The notes under the pieces are model-generated. The model had not been told where the DNA came from and ran no database searches. It saw only the letters and a list, made by a program, of their open reading frames with translations. Position numbers and translations under genes: made by a program. Below, piece by piece: positions 14,749 to 25,613 of a stretch of DNA of 64,000 nucleotides. Source of the DNA: Vitis vinifera (lineage: Eukaryota; Streptophyta; Magnoliopsida; Vitales; Vitaceae); NCBI RefSeq assembly GCF_030704535.1, contig NC_081806.1:4103001-4167000 (forward strand), given 5' to 3'. How positions within the stretch are numbered: position 1 is the first letter of the stretch; every line of letters starts with the position of its first letter.

Positions 14749-17700
14749 ATGACCACCAAAAATCAGATCTTTACCTCTGTTATCTCTGGATCTCCTATGA
14801 TTACCTCAGAGAAATTGGTTGGCAGTGAGAATTATCTCTCCTGGTCTGCTTCTGTTGAACTTTGGTTTATGGGTCAAGGATATGAGGATCACTTGGTTAC
14901 CCAGGAGGCAGATATCCCTGAGGTTGACCGCGTACAGTGGCGGAAGATAGATGCACAGTTATGTAGTGTATTATGGCAATCGGTTGATCCCCGGATTCTT
15001 CTTCATCTTCAGGCCTATAAAACTTGTTTTAAGTTTTGGACTCAGGCCAAAGGATTATACACGAATGATATCCAACGTCTTTATAAGGTGGCTTCTGCTA
15101 TTGTCCATCTCAGCCAACAGGACTTGGACCTATCTACTTATATTGGTCAGATTGCCTCTCTTAAGGAGCAGTTCCTAACTGTGATGCCTCTTACTCCTGA
15201 TGTTGGGGCTCAACAAACACAACTTGACAAGTTCTTCATGGTTCTTACTCTTATTGGCCTCCGTCCGGATCTTGAGCCTATTCGTGATCAGATTCTTGGC
15301 AGTTCATCAGTTCCGTCCTTGGATGATGTGTTTGCTCGCCTCCTGCGTATCTCGTCCACTCAGACTTTGACATCTGATAGCGCTTCAGATTCTTCTGTGT
15401 TAGTTTCTCAAACTACCTCTCGAGGAGGACGCAGTGGTACCCGAGGTAGAGGCCAACGTCCTCAATGCACCTATTGCAATAAACTTGGCCACACTCGCGA
15501 TCGTTGCTATCAGTTACATGGAAGACCTCCTCGCACTGCCCATATGGCCCAGTCCTCTGATTCTCTGTTGCCTCAGCCTCCGAGCTCCTCCGCATCTCAG
15601 ACATCTCAGGCTTCTATTGCCTCTGTTGCCCAGCCTGGTAATGCCTCTGCCTGCCTTACCCACACATCTTCTCTTGGACCCTGGATTCTAGATTCTGGAG
15701 CATCTGATCACCTATCTGGTAATAAGGATCTTTTCTCCTCTATTACTACTACCTCTGATTTACCTACTGTTACCTTAGCTAATGGTTCTCAAACTGTGGC
15801 TAAAGGTATTGGTTTGGCCCTTCCTCTGCCTTCTCTACCTCTCACTTCTGTCCTTTATACTCCTGAATGTCCTTTTAATCTTATTTCCATCAGCAAAATC
15901 ACTCGTACTCTTAATTGCTCTATTACATTTTCTGATAAATTTGTGACCTTGCAGGACCGGAGTACGGGGAAGACGATTGGCATAGGACGTGAGTCTCAAG
16001 GCCTCTATCACCTCACCTCAGATTCATCTCCTGCAGTTTGCATTTCCACTGATGCTCCTCTCCTCATTCACAATCGTCTGGGCCACCCTAGTCTCTCCAA
16101 GTTCCAGAAGATGGTTCCTCGTTTTTCCACTTTGTCGTCGCTTCCGTGTGAGTCATGTCAGCTTGGGAAACATACTCGTGTCTCGTTCCCAAAGCGTTTG
16201 AATAATCGGGCAAAGTCTCCTTTTGAGCTTGTTCACACTGATGTTTGGGGTCCTTGTCGGACTGCGTCTACTTTAGGATTTCAGTATTTTGTCACTTTCA
16301 TTGATGACTATTCTCGATGTACTTGGTTATTTTTAATGAAAAATCGAGCTGAGTTATTCTCAATTTTCCAGAAATTTTATACTGAAATCCAAACCCAGTT
16401 CAATATTTCTATTCGTGTGTTACGCAGTGACAATGCCAGGGAATATTTTTCAGCCCAATTTACTTCGTTTATGTCTCATCATGGGATTCTTCATCAGTCT
16501 TCTTGTGCTCATACTCCTCAACAAAATGGGGTAGCTGAACGCAAGAATCGACATCTTGTTGAGACAGCTCGTACTCTCCTCCTCCATAGTCACGTTCCTT
16601 TTCGCTTTTGGGGGGACGCTGTTCTTACCGCTTGTTATTTGATTAATCGTATGCCCTCCTCTGTCTTACATGATCAGATTCCTCACTCCCTTCTTTTCCC
16701 TGACCAACCACTTTATTTCCTTCCTCCTCGTGTCTTTGGTTGTACTTGCTTTGTTCATATTCTCACTCCTGGACAGGACAAGCTTTCCGCCAAAGCCATG
16801 AAGTGCCTCTTCTTGGGATATTCCAGACTTCAGAAGGGTTATCGTTGTTATTCCCTTGAGACTCATCGGTACTTTATCTCCGCTGATGTCACCTTTTTTG
16901 AGGACTCACCCTTCTTTTCCACCACTTCTGAGTCTCTTCCTGTTTCTGAAGTCTTGCCCATTCCCATTGTCTCCCCACCTGAAGCTATGCCCCCTCGACC
17001 ACTTCAGGTTTATCATCGTCGTCCTCGTGTCGTTGCTCCTCTCCCTTTTCCTGAGGCACCTGCTGACTCACTTCCTATCCCTTCGGCTTCACCTGCCCCG
17101 GCTCTGCCTTCTCCTAATGACTTACCCATTGCTGTTCGGAAAGGTACTCGCTCTACTCGTAATCCTCATCCTATTTACAATTTTTTGAGTTATCATCGAT
17201 TATCTTCACCCTATTCTGCTTTTGTTTCTGCTATATCCTCTGTTTCTCTTCCCAAGAGCACCCATGAAGCTCTTTCCCATCCAGGCTGGCGACAGGCAAT
17301 GGTGGATGAAATGGCTGCTCTGCACTCTAATGGCACTTGGGATCTTGTTGTTTTACCCCCTGGTAAATCTACAGTTGGTTGTCGTTGGGTCTATGCAGTT
17401 AAGGTTGGTCCTGATGGTCAGGTTGATCGCCTTAAGGCCCGCTTAGTTGCTAAAGGCTATACTCAAGTTTATGGTTCTGATTATGGTGACACATTCTCCC
17501 CTGTTGCCAAGATTGCTTCTGTCCGCTTGCTTCTCTCCATGGCTGCTATGTGTTCTTGGCCTCTTTATCAGTTGGATATTAAAAATGCCTTCCTTCATGG
17601 TGATCTTGCCGAGGAAGTTTATATGGAGCAACCTCCTGGTTTTGTTGCTCAGGGGGAGTCTGGTTTAGTGTGCAGGTTACGCCGTTCTCTATATGGCTTG

Positions 17701-18789
17701 AAACAATCTCCTCGAGCATGGTTTAGCCGTTTTAGTTCTGTTGTTCAAGAGTTTGGCATGCTTCGCAGTACAGCAGACCATTCAGTTTTTTATCATCATA
17801 ACTCCTTGGGGCAGTGTATTTATCTGGTTGTTTATGTGGACGACATCGTCATTACAGGCAGTGATCAGGATGGTATACAGAAACTAAAGCAACATCTTTT
17901 TACCCACTTTCAGACCAAAGACTTGGGGAAACTCAAGTATTTCTTGGGAATTGAGATAGCTCAATCTAGTTCTGGTGTGGTCCTTTCCCAAAGGAAGTAT
18001 GCTTTAGACATCCTGGAAGAAACCGGTATGTTAGACTGTAAACCGGTAGACACACCTATGGATCCGAATGTCAAACTTGTACCAGGACAGGGGGAGCCTT
18101 TAGGAGACCCCGGGAGATATCGACGACTCGTAGGTAAATTGAACTATCTCACCATTACTCGTCCAGACATTTCTTTTCCTGTGAGTGTTGTTAGTCAATT
18201 CCTACAGTCACCATGTGATAGCCATTGGGATGCCGTAATCCGTATTCTTCGATATATCAAAAGTACACCAGGCCAAGGTGTATTGTACGAGAACAGAGGT
18301 CATACTCAAGTTGTTGGTTACACAGATGCAGATTGGGCTGGCTCACCCACAGATAGACGTTCCACTTCAGGGTACTGTGTTTTTATTGGAGGTAATCTAA
18401 TATCTTGGAAGAGTAAGAAACAAGATGTAGTGGCCAGATCTAGCGCTGAAGCCGAGTATCGAGCTATGGCTTTGGCAACATGTGAACTCATATGGTTGAG
18501 ACATCTTCTTCAGGAGTTGCGATTTGGAAAGGATGAACAGATGAAACTCATCTGTGATAACCAGGCCGCATTACATATTGCATCCAATCCAGTCTTTCAT
18601 GAAAGGACCAAGCATATTGAAGTTGACTGTCATTTCATTAGAGAGAAGATCGCATCAGGATGTGTTGCTACAAGTTTTGTCAATTCAAATGATCAACTAG
18701 CAGACATCTTCACTAAATCTCTCAGAGGTCCTAGGATTAAATATATTTGTAATAAGCTTGGTGCATATGACGTATATGCTCCAGCTTGA
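14749..18789 (+). CDS. Copia gag-pol polyprotein, 1346 aa, single open frame
   Basis: The parts occur in copia order. An N-terminal gag-like region is followed by a CCHC zinc knuckle (CTYCNKLGHTRDRC), then the aspartic protease (LDSGASDHL), the integrase with its HHCC-type and core regions (HNRLGHPS, TDVWGP), the reverse transcriptase (YVDD) and RNase H at the C-terminus. The frame is uninterrupted, as expected for plant copia elements that make one polyprotein. The first ATG in frame is at 14749. The coding region is less AT-rich than the flanks. It is a transposon product, not a host gene. Confidence 0.95.
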   Translation: MTTKNQIFTSVISGSPMITSEKLVGSENYLSWSASVELWFMGQGYEDHLVTQEADIPEVDRVQWRKIDAQLCSVLWQSVDPRILLHLQAYKTCFKFWTQAKGLYTNDIQRLYKVASAIVHLSQQDLDLSTYIGQIASLKEQFLTVMPLTPDVGAQQTQLDKFFMVLTLIGLRPDLEPIRDQILGSSSVPSLDDVFARLLRISSTQTLTSDSASDSSVLVSQTTSRGGRSGTRGRGQRPQCTYCNKLGHTRDRCYQLHGRPPRTAHMAQSSDSLLPQPPSSSASQTSQASIASVAQPGNASACLTHTSSLGPWILDSGASDHLSGNKDLFSSITTTSDLPTVTLANGSQTVAKGIGLALPLPSLPLTSVLYTPECPFNLISISKITRTLNCSITFSDKFVTLQDRSTGKTIGIGRESQGLYHLTSDSSPAVCISTDAPLLIHNRLGHPSLSKFQKMVPRFSTLSSLPCESCQLGKHTRVSFPKRLNNRAKSPFELVHTDVWGPCRTASTLGFQYFVTFIDDYSRCTWLFLMKNRAELFSIFQKFYTEIQTQFNISIRVLRSDNAREYFSAQFTSFMSHHGILHQSSCAHTPQQNGVAERKNRHLVETARTLLLHSHVPFRFWGDAVLTACYLINRMPSSVLHDQIPHSLLFPDQPLYFLPPRVFGCTCFVHILTPGQDKLSAKAMKCLFLGYSRLQKGYRCYSLETHRYFISADVTFFEDSPFFSTTSESLPVSEVLPIPIVSPPEAMPPRPLQVYHRRPRVVAPLPFPEAPADSLPIPSASPAPALPSPNDLPIAVRKGTRSTRNPHPIYNFLSYHRLSSPYSAFVSAISSVSLPKSTHEALSHPGWRQAMVDEMAALHSNGTWDLVVLPPGKSTVGCRWVYAVKVGPDGQVDRLKARLVAKGYTQVYGSDYGDTFSPVAKIASVRLLLSMAAMCSWPLYQLDIKNAFLHGDLAEEVYMEQPPGFVAQGESGLVCRLRRSLYGLKQSPRAWFSRFSSVVQEFGMLRSTADHSVFYHHNSLGQCIYLVVYVDDIVITGSDQDGIQKLKQHLFTHFQTKDLGKLKYFLGIEIAQSSSGVVLSQRKYALDILEETGMLDCKPVDTPMDPNVKLVPGQGEPLGDPGRYRRLVGKLNYLTITRPDISFPVSVVSQFLQSPCDSHWDAVIRILRYIKSTPGQGVLYENRGHTQVVGYTDADWAGSPTDRRSTSGYCVFIGGNLISWKSKKQDVVARSSAEAEYRAMALATCELIWLRHLLQELRFGKDEQMKLICDNQAALHIASNPVFHERTKHIEVDCHFIREKIASGCVATSFVNSNDQLADIFTKSLRGPRIKYICNKLGAYDVYAPA

Positions 18790-18796
18790 GGGGGAG
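18788..18796 (+). promoter_or_regulatory. Polypurine tract before the 3' LTR
   Basis: GAGGGGGAG lies directly before the TGTTG start of the 3' LTR and overlaps the end of the polyprotein stop codon. This is the usual plus-strand primer position in copia elements. Confidence 0.9.
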
Positions 18797-18960
18797 TGTT
18801 GAATATAATGTATGTATAGTATACTATCTTTCCTTATTAATATAGGTCATATGTATGGTAGTTAGGACTCCTAGCCTTGTATATATATATATCTCTCAAT
18901 TGTAAGTAAAAATATATGAATGAAAATAAGGTTTTTCTCCTTTCTCTCTCTCTTTCAACA
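18797..18960 (+). repeat. 3' LTR of the copia element (164 bp)
   Basis: It starts TGTTGAATATAATG and ends CTTTCAACA, and has no substitutions against the 5' LTR by eye, only one AT unit fewer. It is followed not by the target duplication but by TGG and an inverted LTR fragment. Confidence 0.97.
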
Positions 18961-18963
18961 TGG

Positions 18964-19013
18964 CCTATATTAATAAGGAAAGATAGTATACTATACATAC
19001 ATTATATTCAACA
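18964..19013 (-). repeat. Inverted 50-bp fragment of the LTR start
   Basis: Read on the minus strand, this is an exact copy of the first 50 bases of the LTR (TGTTGAATAT to TTAATATAGG). It ends exactly at the LTR terminus (CAACA on the plus strand) and is followed by ACTCT, matching the bases before the 5' LTR. It therefore forms the outer 3' edge of the inserted DNA. Confidence 0.93.
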
Positions 19014-19354
19014 ACTCTGATCGGGTTTCTCCACTTTCCATCGATGATCCATTGCTCAATATCTCCCATTATCATGGTAACCTGTAACGATGATATATTC
19101 ACCCTTTTAATCAACTTTTCTTTCTTACTCCCTGATATTATGCTGAAACAATGAGCCTTAAAACAATAGCAATGATCGGAATTTACACAAACACATTAGC
19201 AACTCCATTTTTTGTGAGGATTCAAGAATTAATATGGTAATTTTCAACATGATCCCAAATTAAACGTGAGATCTTTATTGGAAGCAAGGAGCCAACCTGT
19301 TCGTCAACATGGAAGTAGAGATAATCCTCCAGGGTCCAAGAAAAAATAAGCTGT

Positions 19355-21473
19355 TTAGTCAAGGTTTATTGGGGAAAGCAAAGGTTTATTAGAGAAGAAT
19401 GCCTCCAAGTTGCCCACGATCAGCTCTTGCAATGATGCTAAGGACTCTAGGGTCGCAATAGCTTTATGTGGAGATAGCACAACATTCTCCAATTCAAATA
19501 GCTCTTTTGGCACATCAGGCTCATTCTCAAACACATCAAGACCAGCACCTCTAATTTGACCTTGCACAAGACACTGCACCAATTCCTTTTCATTGATGAG
19601 ACCCCCGCGACCAACATTGATGATGACTCCTTCCTTTCCCAATGCTGTCATGACATCCTTGTCAATCAAGTGGTGAGTTTCCTTAGTCAAGGCACAACAA
19701 ATAATGAGTATGTCACTATTAGCAGCAAGGTTGCAAATATTTGCATAGTATGGGAATGAAACTGATGACTTTTTATTCCTGGAGTTGTAGGCGATTCTGC
19801 AGCCAAATGCCACGAGCCTTTTGGCAATTTCGGAGCCAATTTTCCCCAGTCCAACAATTCCAACTCGCTTTCCCCCTAACTGAAGCAAGAACCATGTCAT
19901 TGATATATGAGTACAATTCATCAATTTATCAATCTTGACATCATGCAGTGTAAAAGCCCAAACAGGGCCAAAGATCAGAAGGTTTAGAAAATTACAAAAA
20001 CTTGTAGTATCCATCATTATTTGATTACCCTGTTGAATGGTTCCACGCTAAATCTATATTCACCATACTTTAGCAATTGAAACTACAAAATTCATATTTC
20101 TAATTCTCTTTGCTGTTTGAGCTAATAAAAATTCAAATTTTTAATACTCCACCCTGCTACTCAGCCTAGAGCCCTGAGCATTACCACTGCGAAAGAGCTA
20201 GAATGCTAACCTTTTTTCAACTGCTTTTCCTTGTGACACTCTACTGCAAGCAAGTGAATATGTACGCTATAAAGGTGTATAAGGTGAACTGTTGTGTGTT
20301 TTTGATGGGCCATTGGCCTCATAAATGTGCAAAAAGTTCAGTGTTCGCCATTTGTAAAATTGGATTTAGGATTACCAGATATTCTGAATGACATCAAAAT
20401 TAATAAAAACTACAAAAGGAGTTGATAGTGGGCTGATAAATTTGACACCATTCTCTGTGCATTTTAAGTCTTCAAACTAGATCACCAAAGCTCAATTGTA
20501 AGTCTCAATTCCTTCCAACACAATCTGGGGGCTACACCATGTGACACAAAGCTGCCAATAGGCCTTGCTCTAAGCAACACACACTGTGTGGAAGGCATCA
20601 TAACCTACAAAGGAACACCACCATAATAATTAGATGTAACCTTCTATAATCAAGGCCCGCATGATCCTGAACTGAATGACAAATCAGAGAGGATCCTAGT
20701 TCATTCTGGCTTAGGAGCTCCTCACACTGGGGCCAAACTATGGGCTTTCTTGACTTGTGTGTTTTCACCATTGTACTCATCTTTAAAACCTACCGATTGG
20801 GGCTTTTACCCATGCCATCCATTTGGCTACAGGAAAAATAGACGAGAAAAATAACTCGTATTTTAAGTCACATATTGTTAAGCCGAACGGTTGTCCTGAT
20901 TATATTTGAGTAAACTTCTTTTCGTCTTGTGTGTTTTATTGGTCCCAAATCGATGAAAACTATGATTCAATAACATGGTGTCTTGTCTTTTTCTTCATTT
21001 TCTCACCAGCCAAACAAACCTAATATATGCAAATAAATCGGCACAAAATTCACCTTGGAACCTAGTGGGTAATCTCCCTTCATCGGCCACAAACCGGCTC
21101 GAACGTACCGATCGGCGGCCGATATCCGTCGGAGAACATCGATCAGAAGCCCGATGGCGAAATCAGCGCCGTCCTCGCAGAAGGAGGAGCCAGCATTGGT
21201 GACAGTGATGCCGCGGCGGCGGCACTCCTCTAGGTCAATATGGTCTACGCCGGCGCTTGAGCCGACGATGCACTGGAGAGAGGGGAGGTGGCGGAGGGTG
21301 TCGGAACTGACCGGAGCGGGGCCAACACAGAGCAGGACGCTGGCGTGTGGGGAGAAAGTTGAATCGGAGGAGTCGATGAGTTGGAATCGACTCTGAAGTC
21401 GGCCCTTGAACGGGATCTCGAATGGCGGCAAGACATGGACAAGAACCAGAGGCAGTTCATCCATAGCGGTCAT
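19355..21473 (-). CDS. Glyoxylate/hydroxypyruvate reductase HPR3-like, copy B
   Basis: Two exons on the minus strand, 21054-21473 and 19355-19879, join in phase 0 (donor GTGAAT, acceptor TTCAG) across an 1174-bp intron to give 314 aa. The intron sits at the same place as in copy A, after the YPLGSK/YPLGWK stretch. The substrate-domain motif is SSAGVDHIDL, the NAD-binding loop GLGKIG lies at residues 150-155, and the catalytic set is R231, E260 and H278. The Rossmann half is very close to copy A and aligns without gaps to the histidine; the N-terminal half is more diverged. It lacks the roughly 30-residue N-terminal extension of copy A. The two genes converge, which points to an inverted duplication, with the copia element inserted later between them. 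It should have the same type of reductase activity as copy A. Confidence 0.88.
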
Positions 21474-23052
21474 TTCAGTACCTGCAAGTCCGTGTTTACT
21501 CTTTTAACCCTCAATTCCTGTTTCACAAGTTCGAATGTCTTCGTCACTTAAGATTGATTGGATCCACCCAAAGATGCCTTAATGATGATGTCGGAATTAT
21601 TTGATGCGATCCACTAATCAGAGAAATAACCACTGTTAATCAACTTAATAAATAAATTAAATTAGATTAGACTATATACAAATAGACAATGGTTTTATCA
21701 CACAAATAACCATTTTTAACCAACTTTATAAATAAGTTAAATTACATCATATATGAATGGGCATGAATTGATGTAATATTTGATTTTTTTAATAATATGA
21801 TATTTCTAATTTAAAAAAAAATCTTTAAATTTTATAATTTTTATATAAAATATATTAAATTAATAAATTTATAGAGATTAAGCATATAATGGATTGGATA
21901 TTACCATGTCATTTTGACACAATTAAACAAATAAGTTAAATATGTGGGATAAATTAAGCAATCAAATTGAAATATAATCCTTCATTACATTTGATTATAA
22001 AATTCATATTATTTTCAAACTTAAATCAAATGAGAAAATTGTATTTACATAAATGAGATTTATGATGTCTCATATTAAATATGAGATAAAGTTACTGATA
22101 TTATATAAATTTAAAATGAATAATATTTATACGATTAGGTCTCGATCCTGATATGGGGGTTTGTTTGATGCAGTATTTATCTATTGGTCTTATAATCTTA
22201 TTAGACATTATAAAGATATTGTATTTGTATAAAAGATATTTGTAATATTTTTCAAAGTTCATAGAGGCGTTGTAAAAACCTTTTTCATTATCAAAATTGT
22301 CAACCCTATTTTAATGATGTAACCTTAATCACAAGCGGCATTCAAATTTTCTAGAAAAAGAAAAAATAAATTAATTAGTCAAGTACACTAACCTCCCATC
22401 AATTTCCCTTTTTTATGGAAAATTACATAGACATCTCTATTGGTTTGTTAAGATACCCAAAAAAGTACACTAATCAGTCAAGTAACAGAGCACCCTAATA
22501 GGTTGATTTAATTACTTGATATCATAGCCTTTTATTTAATGCCAGGAATGCCCTCATGTAAAAATTCTTTGGTTCCTCTGATGTTGCAAAGCAAAAACCC
22601 TAAAGCTTTGTTTGATAATTGTTTTTAAAATAGTTTTGTATTATTAAAATTAGAAAAAATGGTATTTTTAGAGAAAATCTTTTAGTTAAGTTCAGTCATT
22701 TTCAATTGTCTTATGAAGAATTTTTTTTTAAATATTATATAAATATGAAAAATGATTAAAAATTAAACATTACACATTACACATGAAATATATTTTTAAA
22801 AACATAAAAATCAACTATAAACATTTTAGCACTTAATCGATATTTGCTGAATAAGCCAAGCATGGTGGAAAGAATAATATTACTTATTTAATATATTTAT
22901 CCCAATGAATATAAAGTAGTAAATTGATAAAAGAGAAACAAGAAAGAAAATATATGAAATATTAAAAATAATTCTAAAGTACTTTTAGGGTAAAGACTTT
23001 TCTATTCTACTTTTTAATATTAAATCTTCTTCATAATTAAATATTTTTAGAG
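21474..23052. other. AT-rich spacer upstream of HPR3-like copy B
   Basis: The first few hundred bases presumably hold the copy B promoter, but I see no convincing core elements. An imperfect local repeat is visible: AATAACCACTGTTAATCAAC near 21625 and AATAACCATTTTTAACCAAC near 21704. The remainder is AT-rich without coding signs. Confidence 0.55.
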
Positions 23053-23975
23053 AATTAGGAGTATTTGATAAAACTTAATATTTATTATTTAATGATTTCA
23101 AGTTAACTTCAAATTAAATCATACTTAAATTTTTAACTTAAAATTTGTTAATTATTTTTACTTTGAATGGGTATTTGATAAATCAACATAATAATTTAAA
23201 GTGACTTAATAATTTAATTTAAATCATTAAATAAATTAAGTATGTTTAGTAAAATAACTTAATATTATAACTTAAAGTAAAAATTTACTTCAAATAATAC
23301 ATTAAAACAATTAATTTATTCTTAAATCCATATTTTTATTTTACCATTTTATTCTCATTTGCTCTAATTGCTTCCACAATCTCTTTTATTACTCTATAAC
23401 TTTCATTATTACTCAACTTCATATGTACTAATTATAATTTATAAGGATAAATATGTTAAATTTGATGATTTAAAATAAATTTTAAGTTAATTTTATTAAA
23501 TAACTTTAATACTTAAAGTAGAAATTAAGTAATAAGTTTTAACTTAACAACTTAAGTATAATTAAATTTGAAGTTAACTTAAGTTATTATGTAATAAGCA
23601 TTAAGTTTTACTAAACATCCCCTAAGTATTAAGATTGTTTGATAAAATTAACTTAAAACATATTTTGAATTATCATGACATTCCTATCTTTATAAATTAT
23701 AATTAGGGAAATGAGGTTGAATAATAGTGGAGGTTGTGAAGTAACAAAGGAGATTATTGAGGTAATTAGGGCAAATGAGGATAAAAATGTAAACTGAAGA
23801 TGCAGACTTAAAAATAAATTAATTATTTTTACTTAATATTTAAAGTTGTTTTTAATTTTAAGTCATACCATTAAATTATTTGATCAAATATACTTAATTT
23901 ACTTAACAACTTAAATTAAATTATTAAGTGACTTAATTTATTAAGTTGGTTTACCAAATAGTTACTTTATCATTA
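23053..23975. repeat. Two related MITE-like copies in inverted orientation
   Basis: About 350 bp at 23167-23520 reappears in reverse orientation at about 23630-23975, with landmarks such as TTTTATTCTCATTTGC on the left matching GCAAATGAGGATAAAAA on the right. A second, inner inverted pair (23053-23125 against 23560-23632, sharing AAGTTAACTTCAAATT) acts as terminal repeats. The two long copies differ at perhaps a fifth of positions by eye. The ends (TTTGATAAAACTTAA type) and AT-rich body fit non-autonomous DNA transposons, either nested or adjacent. The exact borders are uncertain. Confidence 0.65.
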
Positions 23976-24248
23976 ATTATAATTAATGTATTACTAAATT
24001 TAATAGTGTTTTGAAACAAAACTTTTTTTATATATATATATATAATAAAATTTAAGTACTTTTAAAATATAGTTTCAAAGTATTAAACATATTTATAATA
24101 AAATTTTACTTTCAAAGAATTTATCTCTTATATCTAAATTGTAAAAAAAAAAAAAGTAAATTACAAATATCTTAAGATTGTGTCATATTAGGTTGATTAC
24201 CTAGAAATACCTATTTTAAAATACATGATAAATTATAAAAGTATATGA

Positions 24249-25139
24249 ATATGTTTGGAAGTGATTCTAGTTAAAAGTTTTTATCTTTCACACTTTGGTT
24301 GGTAGTACTTCTGTTAAATTCGCTTATAAATAGAATTATTTAGTATTTGAATATAAATTAAAAAAATTGCTTTGATAACATTTTTGAGAATGTATTATAT
24401 AATTAAAAGATAATTTTTGGAAAAATCACATTCCAAGTGATTGTGTAACAATTACTTCAAATGATTTTCAACATTTTTAAAAGTGATTTAAAAAAATTTG
24501 TAAAAGATTTAGAGTCTATTTGGTCATATGATTTAAAAACAATTTTCTATTTTTAAAAACAAAAAACTATTTCTAAAATTTTTTAACATTGTTTGGTTGT
24601 TATATTTTAAAAATAAAGTGAAATAGAGAATAATTTTTAAAGAACAAGTAAGGGTTGCTTTTACTAGTTTTTAAAAATAACAGAAAAATATAGATCCGTT
24701 TGACCATGTTTTTTGAAACTTGTTTTTAAAAATTGTTTTAAATTTTTGAAAATTGTATCATGGATGGTATCATGGATGGTTTTTAAAAATTGTTTTTTAA
24801 AAACAAGTTTAAGAAAACATGATTAAATAGGTCCTTAGAACCTATTTGCTCGTATAATTTAAAAACAAATTTCTATTTTTAAAAATTAAAAGTTTCTTTT
24901 AAAAATTTATAATTTTATTTGACCATTATTATCCAAAAACAATTTTTAAAAACAAAGTGAAAAGGAAAACAATTTTTAAAGAATACATATGAGTTGTTTT
25001 CACTAGTTTATAAAAATAAAATAAAAACATGAACCCGTTGACCATGTTTTCTAAACTTGTTTTTAAAAATTAATTTTAAATTAAATGAAAAAAGAAAGTT
25101 TTTAAAAGCAAGTTTAAGAAAACATTTAGAAAGAGGGTC
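24249..25139. repeat. Cluster of MITE-like elements, including a tandem pair
   Basis: One fold-back lies at about 24249-24445. Two head-to-tail copies of a ~310-bp element then follow, at about 24506-24836 and 24837-25139. Each starts with a CTATTTGNTCNTAT-like end, carries TTTTCACTAGTTT-like and GTTTGACCATGTTTT-like motifs inside, and ends with AAGTTTAAGAAAACAT. The end is a rough reverse complement of the start. These are typical small non-autonomous DNA elements of Vitis spacers; no transposase is present. Confidence 0.6.
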
Positions 25140-25613
25140 CTTCATTTTTATAATAAAAACCTTTCAAACATTTGAAAGTGTTGCTTTTTACCTCATTTCA
25201 AATTGTATTCGTCTGTCAAGGCAACCCAATCCTAATCGGTTATATAATCCCAGAAAGGGTATGTTTTCCATTTTTTGACCTGTATGGAGGAAGAGATTAA
25301 AACTAAGGCAGTCTTGGATCCAAGCTAACTCAATCGACCATAACATAGGAGAAAAATGGAATAATGTACATGCATGAAATGAGGATTCCTCCTCCATTGT
25401 TCCAGCAATTCAAACATATTTTTCCTATGTACAAGAAGAATCAATGGCTGTTATCTCTGACAAATTATCAACATTTTCAGGCATCAATCGGCCGGTTAAA
25501 AGTCTAGTCAAGAACGCAGACATCGGATTTTCCTTACGCAGCAAACCAAGCCCCACCACCCAATCCACATCACCATTTCAAAATCTTGCTTGAAGTCTTG
25601 ACTTTTAAGTCGG

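Larger units (their letters stand above)
13893..19013 (+). mobile_element. Ty1/copia LTR retrotransposon (RE1-like), young, looks whole, with an inverted LTR fragment at its 3' end
   Basis: The element has short LTRs (5' 13893-14058, 3' 18797-18960), both starting TGTTG and ending CAACA. A primer-binding site (TGGTATCAGAGC, complementary to initiator tRNA-Met) directly follows the 5' LTR, and a purine tract precedes the 3' LTR. One long frame encodes gag, protease, integrase, reverse transcriptase and RNase H in copia order. It looks whole, with no breaks seen. The LTRs differ only by one AT unit in a dinucleotide run, so the insertion is recent. After the 3' LTR come TGG and an inverted copy of the first 50 LTR bases (18964-19013). 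A 5-bp target duplication, ACTCT, flanks the whole (13888-13892 and 19014-19018). Short LTRs fit the Ale/Retrofit lineage, but this is a tentative placement. Confidence 0.95.
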
